From the NCBI GenBank assembly GCA_938091935.1, contig CALKNV010000021.1, positions 1 through 40,081 on the forward strand: a DNA stretch of 40,081 nt, in the 5' to 3' direction. The DNA is from an uncultured Pseudomonadales bacterium. GTDB lineage: Bacteria > Pseudomonadota > Gammaproteobacteria > Pseudomonadales > Pseudohongiellaceae. The notes below the pieces were generated by a model that saw only the letters and a program-made list of their open reading frames with translations, ran no database searches and had not been told where the DNA came from. Both the position numbers and the translations under genes were made by a program. Shown piece by piece: positions 1-7,856 of the stretch (its first letter is position 1; every line of letters starts with the position of its first letter).

Positions 1-702
1 GAGGCGGGCTGGCGCTATCGCTACCGACCGGAAAATTGGGGGCAACTGCAGGAGTTGCGCCCACATATGAACTATCGCGGTTATTGGGATTTCGATGGTA
101 ACCAGCAGACTGGTTACCTGCACATCGACAATCACTGGGAATTTAACAGTGGCATGGAGATTCATACCGGGACGAACTTCACCCAGGAAGGTGTATTTGA
201 ACCCTTTGAAATCGTGGATGGTGTGACTGTACCGGTGGGGGATTATGAGCATCAGGAAGCACAGCTGGTTTACTGGAGTAATCAGAGTGCACCATTCAGT
301 GTAAATTTTTCCTCGCGCATTGGTGGGTTCTTTGGTGGCGATCGCGAGAATCTGGATTCTACTATTCGCTATCGCGTCGGTGAAAAATTCACCAGCGAGC
401 TCACCTGGAGCCACAGCAGCATTGACTTGCCTGTGCCAGGTGGTGACTTTGAAGTAGACATCGCCCGCTTTCGCGCCACCTATGCATTCACGCCACGCAT
501 GACGTTGCAAACCCTGGTGCAATACAACAAGCGCGACGATGTGATTTCAACCAATCTGCGTTTCGCCTGGCTGCAATCGGCCAATGCCGGTCTCTACATC
601 GTGTATAACGAAGTGGATGAGAACAATATGCTGTTTGCACCGCGCGAGAATGCTCAACAGTTCGCGGTCAAATACTCGCGTATCCTGAATATTTTTAATT
701 GA
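1..702 (+). CDS. DUF5916-type protein, C-terminal part (5' end outside window)
   Basis: The reading frame is open from base 1 and ends at TGA 700-702, so this is the 3' part of a gene that starts before the window. The roughly 233 visible residues are rich in alternating aromatic and polar beta-strand patterns typical of an outer-membrane barrel. They end with a segment (LRFAW...GLYIVYNE) that matches the C-terminal pattern of DUF5916 proteins, in which an N-terminal carbohydrate-binding-like domain precedes a membrane barrel. The function of that family is not established. The protein ends in ...NIFN rather than a clear C-terminal Phe signature. An internal TTG near base 55 is not a credible start because homology-like sequence continues upstream of it. 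The family call is from pattern recognition only. Confidence 0.7.
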   Translation, partial: EAGWRYRYRPENWGQLQELRPHMNYRGYWDFDGNQQTGYLHIDNHWEFNSGMEIHTGTNFTQEGVFEPFEIVDGVTVPVGDYEHQEAQLVYWSNQSAPFSVNFSSRIGGFFGGDRENLDSTIRYRVGEKFTSELTWSHSSIDLPVPGGDFEVDIARFRATYAFTPRMTLQTLVQYNKRDDVISTNLRFAWLQSANAGLYIVYNEVDENNMLFAPRENAQQFAVKYSRILNIFN

Positions 703-718
703 GAATTGGCCTGGTGAG

Positions 719-1204
719 CTAGTTTGCCGGGTCACGCTTGTCAGCATTCTCCGCTTCCAACATTTCCACGATGCCCTGGCGAATGCGGTTAGTGGAGATG
801 CTGACTTCAAACAGGAACAGCACTAGCCCAAGAATCATAAACGTCATTGCAAAGATGAACAGGGTAGCGATGGCGGCGGAAAGATCGGAGCCGGTGAGCT
901 CACCAAAAAACAGGGTGACAATCACCAGGCAAACCAGTAATGCAGCACAGACGAACATCCGCAGCGACCAGTTCACCAAGCGGATACGTTTCCACAGTCC
1001 TGCGGTTTCAGCCTGCAGGGTCGCAAGATGCACATCGTGGGTCTCAGACACCAGCTGTGTCTCCACCACCCGGGCCCTATCCACAACCCGGCCCAGTCGT
1101 ACTGACAGCACATTAAGCATGCCGGCGATGCCCGCCAATAAAAACACCGGCGCAACCGAAAGCTGAATCACTCCAGCAATAGTTTCGACGGCATTCGTTT
1201 CCAT
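719..1204 (-). CDS. DUF2721 family membrane protein
   Basis: This 161-residue protein has an N-terminal hydrophobic helix (about residues 8-32), a polar charged segment with an LGRVVDRAR motif, and two further hydrophobic segments (about 82-101 and 110-134). That arrangement and length match DUF2721 inner-membrane proteins, whose role is unknown. The start at 1204 is an ATG preceded on its strand by a GAGG-like ribosome site. The gene lies 12 bases downstream of the DUF2306 gene on the same strand, so the two are probably co-transcribed. It converges with the DUF5916 gene across a 16-base gap with no obvious terminator. Confidence 0.8.
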   Translation of the reverse strand: METNAVETIAGVIQLSVAPVFLLAGIAGMLNVLSVRLGRVVDRARVVETQLVSETHDVHLATLQAETAGLWKRIRLVNWSLRMFVCAALLVCLVIVTLFFGELTGSDLSAAIATLFIFAMTFMILGLVLFLFEVSISTNRIRQGIVEMLEAENADKRDPAN

Positions 1205-1216
1205 TGCAATAATGCC

Positions 1217-1987
1217 TCAGTCGGCGGCTTTGGCGTCCAGGTCTTTCCAGTGGCGGCTGCCGTTACCAGGCGTACGAGTCAGGTTGATCCACATTTCTGA
1301 GGCAGCGATGTTAATCACACCGGCCATCCAGAATGTGGTACCAAACAGCACGCCGATGCCGATTTCGGTATTGGCCATCAAGATGCCAAGAATGACGCGC
1401 TCCGTTGCGATGGCCAGCATCAGTGCCCAGCTGCGCATCATCCATTCCCGATGGGCGCCGATTTTCTTGGCGCGAATGCTGGTGTATGCCTTGAACATGC
1501 AGAACAAGGTATAGAAGGCAAAGAAGGTAGTTGCCATGGACTCGTTGAAGCCCTGTCCTTCAACCCCCATGAATGGCTGAAAGATGCCAATGAAGCCACC
1601 TGAGAATGCCGCGATGCCGCCGGCGAGCAACCACACCCGGCCACTCCAGCGATGGAAATTCAGGTAGTTCTTGCGAATGCCCCGAATAAACTGCAGTGGT
1701 CCCAGGCAGAATATTAGCAGCCCCGTCACGAGGTGCGCCCAGCTGGCAGGTGAGAACTGCACATAGCGCCCATCGAAGGGATTGAACTGCTCGATAGGGT
1801 CGGTGAATTCCTGGGAGCTCGCTTCTATCAGAAAGTCGCCACGCCCCAAAATCGCGGTAAGCCCGGTGAAAATCAGCACCGCCATCATCAGCCAGCCGCC
1901 AATCTCCAGTACTTTGCGCAGTGTCCGCGCACTCGGCGCACTAAACTCAAGCTCCGGCGTGCCGCCGTTGGCAGTCATGTCAGTCAT
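1217..1987 (-). CDS. DUF2306 family integral membrane protein
   Basis: The 256-residue product has six or seven hydrophobic segments. It carries the two hallmark stretches of DUF2306 membrane proteins: HRWSGRVWLL near residue 132 and HREWMMRSWA near 178, each with a His beside Arg/Trp at a membrane boundary. The paired histidines suggest possible heme or metal binding, but this is inference and the family's function is not known. A polar segment of about 30 residues precedes the first membrane helix, and there is no signal peptide. It is the first gene of a probable two-gene unit with the DUF2721 gene. Confidence 0.78.
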   Translation of the reverse strand: MTDMTANGGTPELEFSAPSARTLRKVLEIGGWLMMAVLIFTGLTAILGRGDFLIEASSQEFTDPIEQFNPFDGRYVQFSPASWAHLVTGLLIFCLGPLQFIRGIRKNYLNFHRWSGRVWLLAGGIAAFSGGFIGIFQPFMGVEGQGFNESMATTFFAFYTLFCMFKAYTSIRAKKIGAHREWMMRSWALMLAIATERVILGILMANTEIGIGVLFGTTFWMAGVINIAASEMWINLTRTPGNGSRHWKDLDAKAAD

Positions 1988-2317
1988 TACGAGGCCCCCA
2001 ATTGATCAGATATCCTTTGCTCGCAAGCTTAACTGCGGTGGTTGATAATATCTAGGAGTCATGGGGAACTTGTAAATCGAGCTATTTCAAGTTCGAGGTC
2101 GGTTACGTGCTGGGCCACTGCCAGTATTTGCCTCTGACACGGTCCGCGCCGCTCCGCGGTTCTATCGCTCCCCAAAAAGCCCAAATCTACAATTTGGTCT
2201 TTCTGGCTCGCTCGGCGCTGGCCCTTTATTGTATCTGAGGCAAACACTGCCAGGGGCCTTTCAAGCAGTGTGGCTGTTCTCCAAGTGAACTCCACCTGCT
2301 TATTGCCGCTCAGCTTT
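1988..2317. other. Intergenic stretch with no supported gene
   Basis: I see no gene here. Short frames on both strands lack ribosome sites and family features. There is a weak local hairpin around 2184-2202 (CAAAT/ATTTG). The region separates the DUF2306 start from the tRNA-Arg locus and presumably holds the promoter of the DUF2306 gene. Confidence 0.5.
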
Positions 2318-2424
2318 GCTTGCTAGCCAGACTCCAAAGCCAGCGAGTATCTCTTGCCGAGTCTGCTCAAGGCCTATCCCAGAGTGACCCCAATCTCACA
2401 AACAGATATAATCTCGAATTCAAC

Positions 2425-2465
2425 GCGCCCGAAGCTCAGCTGGATAGAGTAACTGGCTTCGAACC
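2425..2465 (+). pseudogene. Truncated tRNA-Arg(TCG) fragment
   Basis: This is a copy of the first 41 bases of the intact tRNA-Arg 178 bases downstream. It contains the acceptor 5' strand, D arm, 5' anticodon stem and anticodon loop. It differs at position 8 (A instead of T), and the 3' half is replaced by unrelated sequence. It keeps the same upstream promoter (TATAAT at 2407-2412), so it may still be transcribed, but it cannot fold into a tRNA. Confidence 0.88.
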
Positions 2466-2561
2466 GACTCAATCTCCTTGCAGCCACAGACCCATGCTTG
2501 CTAGCCAGACTCTGAAGCCTACGAAGATCTCTTGCTAAGCCAGTGCAAGACTCATCCCAGA

Positions 2562-2590
2562 GTGACCCCAATCTCACAAACAGATATAAT
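2562..2590 (+). promoter_or_regulatory. Promoter of tRNA-Arg
   Basis: A perfect TATAAT -10 (2585-2590) lies 12 bases before the tRNA. It is 17 bases downstream of GTGACC (2562-2567), a 4/6 match to the -35 consensus. The discriminator is GC-rich (ACGCG), as is common at stable-RNA promoters. The same promoter is duplicated 178 bases upstream. Confidence 0.75.
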
Positions 2591-2602
2591 CTCCAATTCC
2601 AC

Positions 2603-2679
2603 GCGCCCGTAGCTCAGCTGGATAGAGTAACTGGCTTCGAACCAGTTGGTCGGGAGTTCGAATCTCTCCGGGCGTGCCA
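2603..2679 (+). tRNA. tRNA-Arg, anticodon TCG
   Basis: The 77 bases fold into a complete cloverleaf. The acceptor pairs GCGCCCG with CGGGCGT (one G-U). The D arm contains AGCTGGATA. The anticodon stem is ACTGG/CCAGT around the loop CTTCGAA, giving anticodon TCG, which reads CGA. The T arm is GGGAG/CTCTC around TTCGAAT, and the CCA end is encoded. It has its own promoter and an intrinsic terminator that begins within the CCA. Its 3' end is repeated at 6019-6036, the usual signature of a tRNA used as an integration site. Confidence 0.97.
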
Positions 2680-2725
2680 AACTAAAAAGGGGAGCCGTTG
2701 GCTCCCCTTTTTAGTTTGGAATGAT
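2666..2725 (+). repeat. Left copy of tRNA-3'-end/terminator direct repeat (att-like)
   Basis: This copy contains the last 14 bases of the tRNA, its CCA end and the whole terminator. It shares 18 identical bases (2666-2683) and then 26 identical bases (2700-2725) with the copy at 6019-6079. A similar but altered stem and loop lies between the identical blocks. The intact tRNA sits on this side. Confidence 0.85.
2677..2719 (+). terminator. Intrinsic terminator of tRNA-Arg
   Basis: A perfect 20-bp inverted repeat (2677-2696 with 2700-2719) has a GTT loop. It includes a GC-rich core GGGGAGCC/GGCTCCCC followed by TTTTT. It starts at the tRNA CCA end and could act in both directions. Confidence 0.9.
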
Positions 2726-3134
2726 GCCATGAATATGGCGACCATCTAACCAAAGCTGAAGATTTGTTACGAACAAAGAGTGCGAACTTCTCTTAAGTTG
2801 GTTGGCAATTATCCGCTGATGCAAGCATTTGACTCAGGCTTTCAGTAGATTTTTAGTGAGGAATCAAACCATCGTCATACTCGAATTAAATTACATTTAT
2901 CAACGAGAGTGAGTGTTGTCGCGGCAGCTAATTAACCTATTTATCACTCCAGCAAACGCTGCCCTCGCCAGCCCAAAACCGCCCTCCAAAACCCGCGTTT
3001 TCACTGGTCTGTAGAGCTTCTGAATCGTAAAGTAAGGCCTACCTACAGGGTGGGTGATTCATGGGGCTTTTAATACGACTTTTCGATGCAAATCTAGTCT
3101 TTGAACACGCTCAAAGCCTTACTTCCACTCGTGA
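2726..3134. other. Left part of the islet, no gene recognised
   Basis: About 400 bases follow the tRNA terminator. They are AT-rich up to about 2940, with no reading frame carrying a credible start or family feature. The 3' end of the large secreted-protein gene lies just beyond. Nothing else is supported. Confidence 0.5.
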
Positions 3135-5291
3135 TTAATATGCACAATTCCATATCCAACCTACCGCTGAATTAGTACTCGCAGTGCGTGCACATGCTTC
3201 AAAACTATCAAGCTGATCCCGCACTGTGTGAGTAGGTAATGAGTCTATTAAGTAGTTAGTTCTTATAACTCCTAAGTTCCCTGCGTCAAACACTTCCTCT
3301 TGAACCCACCAGTCAGGAACATTCACGTTACCACGATCCATATAGAGCAGGTCTATTGTCCCGTTATTCCTCAATGGCCAAAAAAGAGTAGCTGTATTAT
3401 TGTCAGTGACAGGTGCTTTCGGCAATGTTGGCATTATGGCATTTGTATCAACTCGGACGAGTGTTCCGCTTTTGTTTAGGTAGGCACCGCCCCGCACAGT
3501 CATACCTGTAATCGTGACCATGTCATCGTAACCATCGTCGTTGATATCTCTGAAGTATTTCCCGGGGCTATTAAATAAAAGATCGCCTTCGATGACAGAT
3601 TTCTCTCTTAGCGCGATTTTACCATCCGTGACGGTAAAACCTTCGAGAACCAAAACTGGGTATTCAGCATCTTCGATGAAAGAATCACCTGATCCATTGC
3701 TGATAATTTGGAAGTCTGGCGGAATTTGTCGACGTGTATCGCTTAAAAACCCGCTATTCTCGCCCTGAACAACGAGAATGGGTCCTTCTTCAGGATCAAG
3801 CACTGCTTGTTTCATAAAGTTATAGAAGTTACTGCCACCACCACCTAGCTGTGGGACTCCTCTCTTGTATAGTCCCGTAGTAGCGTTTCCAAGCTCATTT
3901 TTATACGTAAATAAATCTTCTACGGCGGGCATGTAATAATCGCTGAAAATAAAGCCCCTACCCGGAATCCATTCCCATACTGAAATGCCCTCGACTGTGC
4001 CGTACCACCCTGTATCAATGTCAAAACCATCATAGTCTGCAATATTTGTGACTAACTCAGGTCTGACACCATTCGCTATCCAATAGCCAGTGTTATCGAA
4101 TTCATAATAACCACCAACATAGGGATTGATTTGAGTTGCCCAGGCGAAATTCTCATACTCTGTATAAACATCCGTTATGTCCATAACCTCAATCCCTTGT
4201 ATTCGAGCGACTCTATTAATGTCGTATCCGATCGACAGTAAATCATAGCCGCCTAATTCATTAGGGATCGAGCGCATTGAATGCGTCCAAGTTGCCCCCC
4301 ATGGGATTTTGACACTTTTGTACGTGCCGTCGGGCTTGCTCAGAAAGATATATTGTTCGGACCAGTACGCACAGTTACCAACCTTAAATTTATTAAGCGT
4401 CTCGACGTAAGCTCGATCGCCGTCGAAACACTCATTTATGAGATTGGTAAAATCCTCCTCGTCATTGACGTTATAGGTTTTTCTTCCAATGCCATCGTCT
4501 CTGTTAAGAGTTAATGCAAAATCTAGATAACCATCGCCATTTAAATCTTTCGGTTCTTCAGTGTTATGGTGGTAAGGCAGCCCTCCCTTGCCTCCGTCTC
4601 TAGAAGTATCGATAAACTCCTCGCCAAAAAGCGAGCTAGTGCAGTTATCGTAGGAGCCTAGCTCATTACTACAAAGCAAATACCAGCCTGTCTTTACTGC
4701 AAGATTATTCTCTCCTCCGTTGTCTGGAGTTGGCCCTTGATAGCATGCAATAGGTATAAAAATATCTTCGTAACCATCATTGTTAAAGTCACCAAAGGGG
4801 AAAGGCGTGTCCCATCTATAAGAATTATCCTTACAAAAGCTTAGATTTTTTTCCAGCTCATCAGCAGTCCAATTTTGACGATCTGAGGCGCTAAAAAAAG
4901 AAGCAAGACCAGCTTCTGATACGGAGAAGTAGATCTCGTCAGTATAATGACTGAGGTAAGTAAATTTTCCTCTATATACTTCGTCGCCAATAAGAACTCG
5001 AGGCACGGAGAGTGTTGTACCGTCGAAACTAGCCGAGTCACGAATAGCCTCAATATTACTTGCAGCGGCATCTGTGAGCTTTAAGCACAGCACCGGACAG
5101 TCTTGAGGATTTAAAGCAGAAGCATCAGCAGGTACAAAAGACAATTGGTACTTGAGATCATTAAATTCTAGGTAGGGAATTCGTAGAACCTCGCCATTGT
5201 ACTGAGCGTCGTTGGGCTCGATCGCCTCGACTACAGTGCAAAATGAAAATAGGGCTATGCCAGTTAGCGCAATTAACATTTGATTCATCAA
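3135..5291 (-). CDS. Large secreted FG-GAP/VCBS-like repeat protein
   Basis: The 718-residue product starts with a signal peptide (hydrophobic residues 5-22, likely cleavage after VEA-23). Two similar segments follow near residues 33-52 (LRIPYLEFNDLKYQLSF) and 90-113 (LSVPRVLIGDEVYRGKF), suggesting a repeated small beta domain. Calcium-loop motifs of the FG-GAP/VCBS type occur at about 167-176 (GDFNNDGYED), 248-257 (KDLNGDGYLD) and about 583 (RDINDDGYDD). These proteins are usually exported, calcium-bound beta-propellers that bind other surfaces or polymers. The exact role here is unknown. Many cysteines, some closely spaced, suggest disulfides. The gene is noticeably more AT-rich than its neighbours and is the only intact gene between the two tRNA-end repeats, consistent with transfer. 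Confidence 0.75.
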   Translation of the reverse strand: MMNQMLIALTGIALFSFCTVVEAIEPNDAQYNGEVLRIPYLEFNDLKYQLSFVPADASALNPQDCPVLCLKLTDAAASNIEAIRDSASFDGTTLSVPRVLIGDEVYRGKFTYLSHYTDEIYFSVSEAGLASFFSASDRQNWTADELEKNLSFCKDNSYRWDTPFPFGDFNNDGYEDIFIPIACYQGPTPDNGGENNLAVKTGWYLLCSNELGSYDNCTSSLFGEEFIDTSRDGGKGGLPYHHNTEEPKDLNGDGYLDFALTLNRDDGIGRKTYNVNDEEDFTNLINECFDGDRAYVETLNKFKVGNCAYWSEQYIFLSKPDGTYKSVKIPWGATWTHSMRSIPNELGGYDLLSIGYDINRVARIQGIEVMDITDVYTEYENFAWATQINPYVGGYYEFDNTGYWIANGVRPELVTNIADYDGFDIDTGWYGTVEGISVWEWIPGRGFIFSDYYMPAVEDLFTYKNELGNATTGLYKRGVPQLGGGGSNFYNFMKQAVLDPEEGPILVVQGENSGFLSDTRRQIPPDFQIISNGSGDSFIEDAEYPVLVLEGFTVTDGKIALREKSVIEGDLLFNSPGKYFRDINDDGYDDMVTITGMTVRGGAYLNKSGTLVRVDTNAIMPTLPKAPVTDNNTATLFWPLRNNGTIDLLYMDRGNVNVPDWWVQEEVFDAGNLGVIRTNYLIDSLPTHTVRDQLDSFEACARTASTNSAVGWIWNCAY

Positions 5292-5417
5292 GCCTTGCTC
5301 CTTGGTAGTTACAGGTTAGAAAACTAGCATTATTATGCTTGAAATGCATACAACAGCGATTGAAAAGTGAGTACAGGCTAATGGGACAATAAGTGATTGG
5401 CTTACTAAACGCTGAGG

Positions 5418-5662
5418 GCAATAGAGGCTTTAGCAGCTAAACAGTCAATAGAGAAGGCTACACTTGGTGCAGATACTGATGATCGAACAGATGTTGCAAA
5501 TATGAACTGGCATCTCATCGAAGCAAATGCGTTCCTACTCTTGCTTTTGCGCCACCATCGATTGGAGAGTATACAAGTTCATTGATTGGGAACTCTGCGT
5601 AAGAAGAAATAATCGAGGACTTAACTCGTAGACTTGAGATTCTTAAGGAATCGGATTTGTAG
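5418..5662 (+). pseudogene. Decayed coding remnant, unknown product
   Basis: No intact frame exists. A protein-like translation runs from 5418 (AIEALAAKQSIEKATLGAD..., then MNWHLIEANA). It appears to shift frame near 5531-5534, continues as PPSIGEYTSSLIGNSA, meets TAA at 5600-5602, then reads EEIIEDLTRRLEILKESDL to TAG 5660-5662. The last part looks like a charged coiled-coil C terminus. One frameshift and one in-frame stop in a continuous, biased coding pattern suggest a dead gene. I do not recognise the family. Without homologues this could still be chance. Confidence 0.35.
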
Positions 5663-5689
5663 AAATTGTGCGACTATATTGAGCTAGCT

Positions 5690-5790
5690 CCGAAGGTATA
5701 CTGAGCGTCGTCACTAGGTATGCTTCTGGAACACTGACTGCGGATGGGGCTATTTATTGTCTGCGCAGTTACAGTAACAATTAGCAGAGG
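5690..5790 (-). pseudogene. Possible remnant of a second copy of the secreted-protein 5' end
   Basis: On the minus strand this stretch translates as a hydrophobic run (LLIVTVTAQ) followed by IPSDDAQYTFG. That resembles the mature N terminus IEPNDAQYNGE of the adjacent 718-residue protein. At DNA level 13 bases (TACTGAGCGTCGT) are identical between 5200-5212 and 5699-5711. No coherent continuation of the gene follows, so at most it is a truncated paralogue fragment. Confidence 0.3.
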
Positions 5791-6018
5791 ACAACACAGA
5801 ACCCCCGGGGTGTTAGAAAGGCCGCCCTTGGTTAAACCTTGTACATGACCGTATACATAATCTCTAGATATGTTCTCGAGACAGGGAAGTAGGAGCTTAC
5901 GGTACGAAGTGCTATAAGTAATCAAAGTATTGATTTATATCGTTAAAAATGTAGCCTTTGAGCCAAGCTCTCCCGGCAGATATAGATGCTTAGGTAGTTC
6001 AATTAGTGGATCGACGCG

Positions 6019-6079
6019 CTCCGGGCGTGCCAAACTGAAAAAAAGGAGCCAAAGGCTCCCCTTTTTAGTTTGGAATGAT
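6019..6079 (+). repeat. Right copy of tRNA-3'-end/terminator direct repeat (att-like)
   Basis: Bases 6019-6036 repeat the last 14 bases of tRNA-Arg through CCA and beyond. Bases 6054-6079 repeat the terminator 3' arm and its flank exactly. The remaining stem still forms a hairpin (AGGAGCC/GGCTCC, loop AAA) with a T run, so it may work as a terminator. No complete tRNA is present. The preceding 40 bases only vaguely resemble a D arm. Confidence 0.85.
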
Positions 6080-6319
6080 CGAAGAATTGGTTCGAACTCC
6101 CAGTTCGAAAGCTGCGAAGCAGCGCAGACCGCCCCGGAGGGGTGTGGGATTTGGCTAAGCCAACTACCTAATCAATCTCTCTTGATCAATGTATTCTGTC
6201 CCCTTTATTTTTTCCGCACTACACTTTTGACGCATTGCCCCTCTTTTGGTTAACGATGAGATAAAAGTGTGACATATGCCGTGGGACTAATTAGCCCAAT
6301 TAGAGCGGAAAGGATTTAT
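6080..6319. other. Intergenic stretch right of the islet
   Basis: There is no credible gene. A small hairpin GCTGC-GAA-GCAGC is followed by CCGCCCCGGAGGGG, another short GC-rich hairpin. A remnant with GGTTCGAACTCC, which resembles a T-arm complement, occurs at 6089-6100. The stretch also holds the 3' flank of the glycosyltransferase gene that ends at 6320. Confidence 0.4.
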
Positions 6320-7759
6320 TCACTGCAGTACTTCGGACGAATTAAACGCGTAGAGCTTAAAGCCCGGAAAAGCGAAATCAGCCACCTCTAGCAGTCCACC
6401 TTCCTGTGAGACTTGCCCTATGGCTCTCTCGAATTCCCAAAGAGGTTCATGCACCATGATGTAATCAGGTGGAAAGAGTTTTAACCAGCTCTCGAAATCC
6501 CCCTCGGCGACGTAGCTTGAAACATCCGCTGTCACTAAGCCTAAAATATCAATGATTCTGCGCTTTGAGTACCAACCTATAGTGCCAATCTCTACAACCG
6601 CAACCGAGGAATCTTCCGCGGTGTTCTGAGACAGCCATATTCCGATTTCCTTATAGTCCGGTCTGACGGTTCTACCTAACTCTGAAAGCAACCTCGGCTC
6701 TTGCAGAAACAGACCTGCCAGCATAAAGGCGATTAAACCAGAATTCACTGCAGAATCCCTCTCAGAAAGGAATTTGTCGGACAACCCGCAAACGCCAAGA
6801 GCGACATAACTCCAGAACAATGAATAGTGTATTGCATAGTACCAGGCTTGAGCGGGCAGATTCAGGAGCGCGAAAAAGGAAGTATAGAAAGCTAAAAAGG
6901 TAAAGGAGAGCACAAGATAACGACGTGCTGATTGGACCATGATGGAGCACACAGCCAGCAGTAGCAACACGAAAAAGATGGGCCAACTACCGATATGAGT
7001 CACCCCGAATGGGAATAAGCCGATAAGTGTCATTAAAAAGTTGTTCGCCCCCCACAATCCTGACTCCCCCTGTGATAGTTTTGCGAGACCTGAAGACGGG
7101 AGGAAAGCTTCATAGTAAAAATAATTAAATGCAAGCTGAGACCCAACCAGCAATGTTGGAATCACATAGCACTTGATCGATGGCCAGTTTCTATCACTAA
7201 AAAGCGTCATCATCGCCATGGCAGGTACCAAAAAAACTCCTTCGGGACGAGCCAGGATTGCTAGCCCAATGCAGATTCCCAAGTAGAAATAGCGCGCCTT
7301 GAAATAGAGATAAAAGCTTACTGCAATCAGAGTGGTGAACAAGCTCGCTTCCATGCCCAAATTCATATACGTGATACTGGCCAGGGCTGATAGTAATGCG
7401 GACAGCGCTGCCATCGACTCACTGGTTATGAATAAACGCAGCACATAGTAGAACGAGATCATGCTGGCAAATGCTGCCAGTACCGAGACAAGCATAACGC
7501 CATCTCTCGCATCTCCAAGGATGAGGGCTGGAGCAATAGAAAGGTAGCCAAACAGTGGCGAGGTCAAGCCATTTACATATTCGCCCGGGTTGTAGACGTA
7601 GCCATTCCCATCAATAAGATTTTGCAAATATCTTGCGTATATAAGCGCATCGTCAAGTTCATGCCCCCACAGCAGCGCGCAATTGATACCGAGGATCAAG
7701 CATGCGCCTATGAGTACCCAATTAGGTTTCTGTACAAAAATTTGCATATTACGAGTCAT
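6320..7759 (-). CDS. GT-C-like polytopic membrane glycosyltransferase
   Basis: The 479-residue protein has about ten membrane segments. The first exported loop carries an acidic pair and an aromatic/NPGE motif (ELDDALIYARYLQNLIDGNG, then YVYNPGEYVNGLTSPLFG). This is the arrangement seen in GT-C enzymes that use polyprenyl-phosphate sugars, where the Asp-Asp near the first loop is catalytic. The C-terminal about 100 residues form a soluble domain, as in relatives of mannosyl- and arabinofuranosyl-transferases. The sugar and acceptor cannot be inferred. It lies 97 bases downstream of an acyltransferase gene on the same strand, so the two may modify the same surface glycan. The ATG at 7759 has an in-frame second Met four codons later that could equally be used. 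Confidence 0.72.
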   Translation of the reverse strand: MTRNMQIFVQKPNWVLIGACLILGINCALLWGHELDDALIYARYLQNLIDGNGYVYNPGEYVNGLTSPLFGYLSIAPALILGDARDGVMLVSVLAAFASMISFYYVLRLFITSESMAALSALLSALASITYMNLGMEASLFTTLIAVSFYLYFKARYFYLGICIGLAILARPEGVFLVPAMAMMTLFSDRNWPSIKCYVIPTLLVGSQLAFNYFYYEAFLPSSGLAKLSQGESGLWGANNFLMTLIGLFPFGVTHIGSWPIFFVLLLLAVCSIMVQSARRYLVLSFTFLAFYTSFFALLNLPAQAWYYAIHYSLFWSYVALGVCGLSDKFLSERDSAVNSGLIAFMLAGLFLQEPRLLSELGRTVRPDYKEIGIWLSQNTAEDSSVAVVEIGTIGWYSKRRIIDILGLVTADVSSYVAEGDFESWLKLFPPDYIMVHEPLWEFERAIGQVSQEGGLLEVADFAFPGFKLYAFNSSEVLQ

Positions 7760-7856
7760 GGAGTCTGACTAGACCATTGTTGACCTGAAGATCTAAGAGA
7801 CTAAGGGTTTAACTCCCATTGAAGGTGTATCTGTTTCTGTCCAGGGATCTTAAGAT

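Larger units (their letters stand above)
2318..2643 (+). repeat. Imperfect tandem duplication (178-bp period) of the tRNA-Arg 5' region
   Basis: Bases 2318-2465 and 2496-2643 align without gaps at a constant offset of 178. The first half is diverged. The last 90 or so bases are nearly identical, including the promoter and the first 41 bases of the tRNA. Identity stops abruptly after the anticodon-loop sequence CTTCGAACC. The two copies are separated by about 30 unrelated bases. Confidence 0.9.

Noticed and set aside
5930-6036. Possible second tRNA at the right boundary of the islet
   Set aside because: Only the 3' acceptor strand and CCA are real. The 5' portion does not form acceptor, D or anticodon stems.
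5930-6253. 107-codon plus-strand frame across the right islet boundary
   Set aside because: It reads through the tRNA-end/terminator repeat. The same residues appear at the left copy, showing it is translated non-coding repeat sequence.
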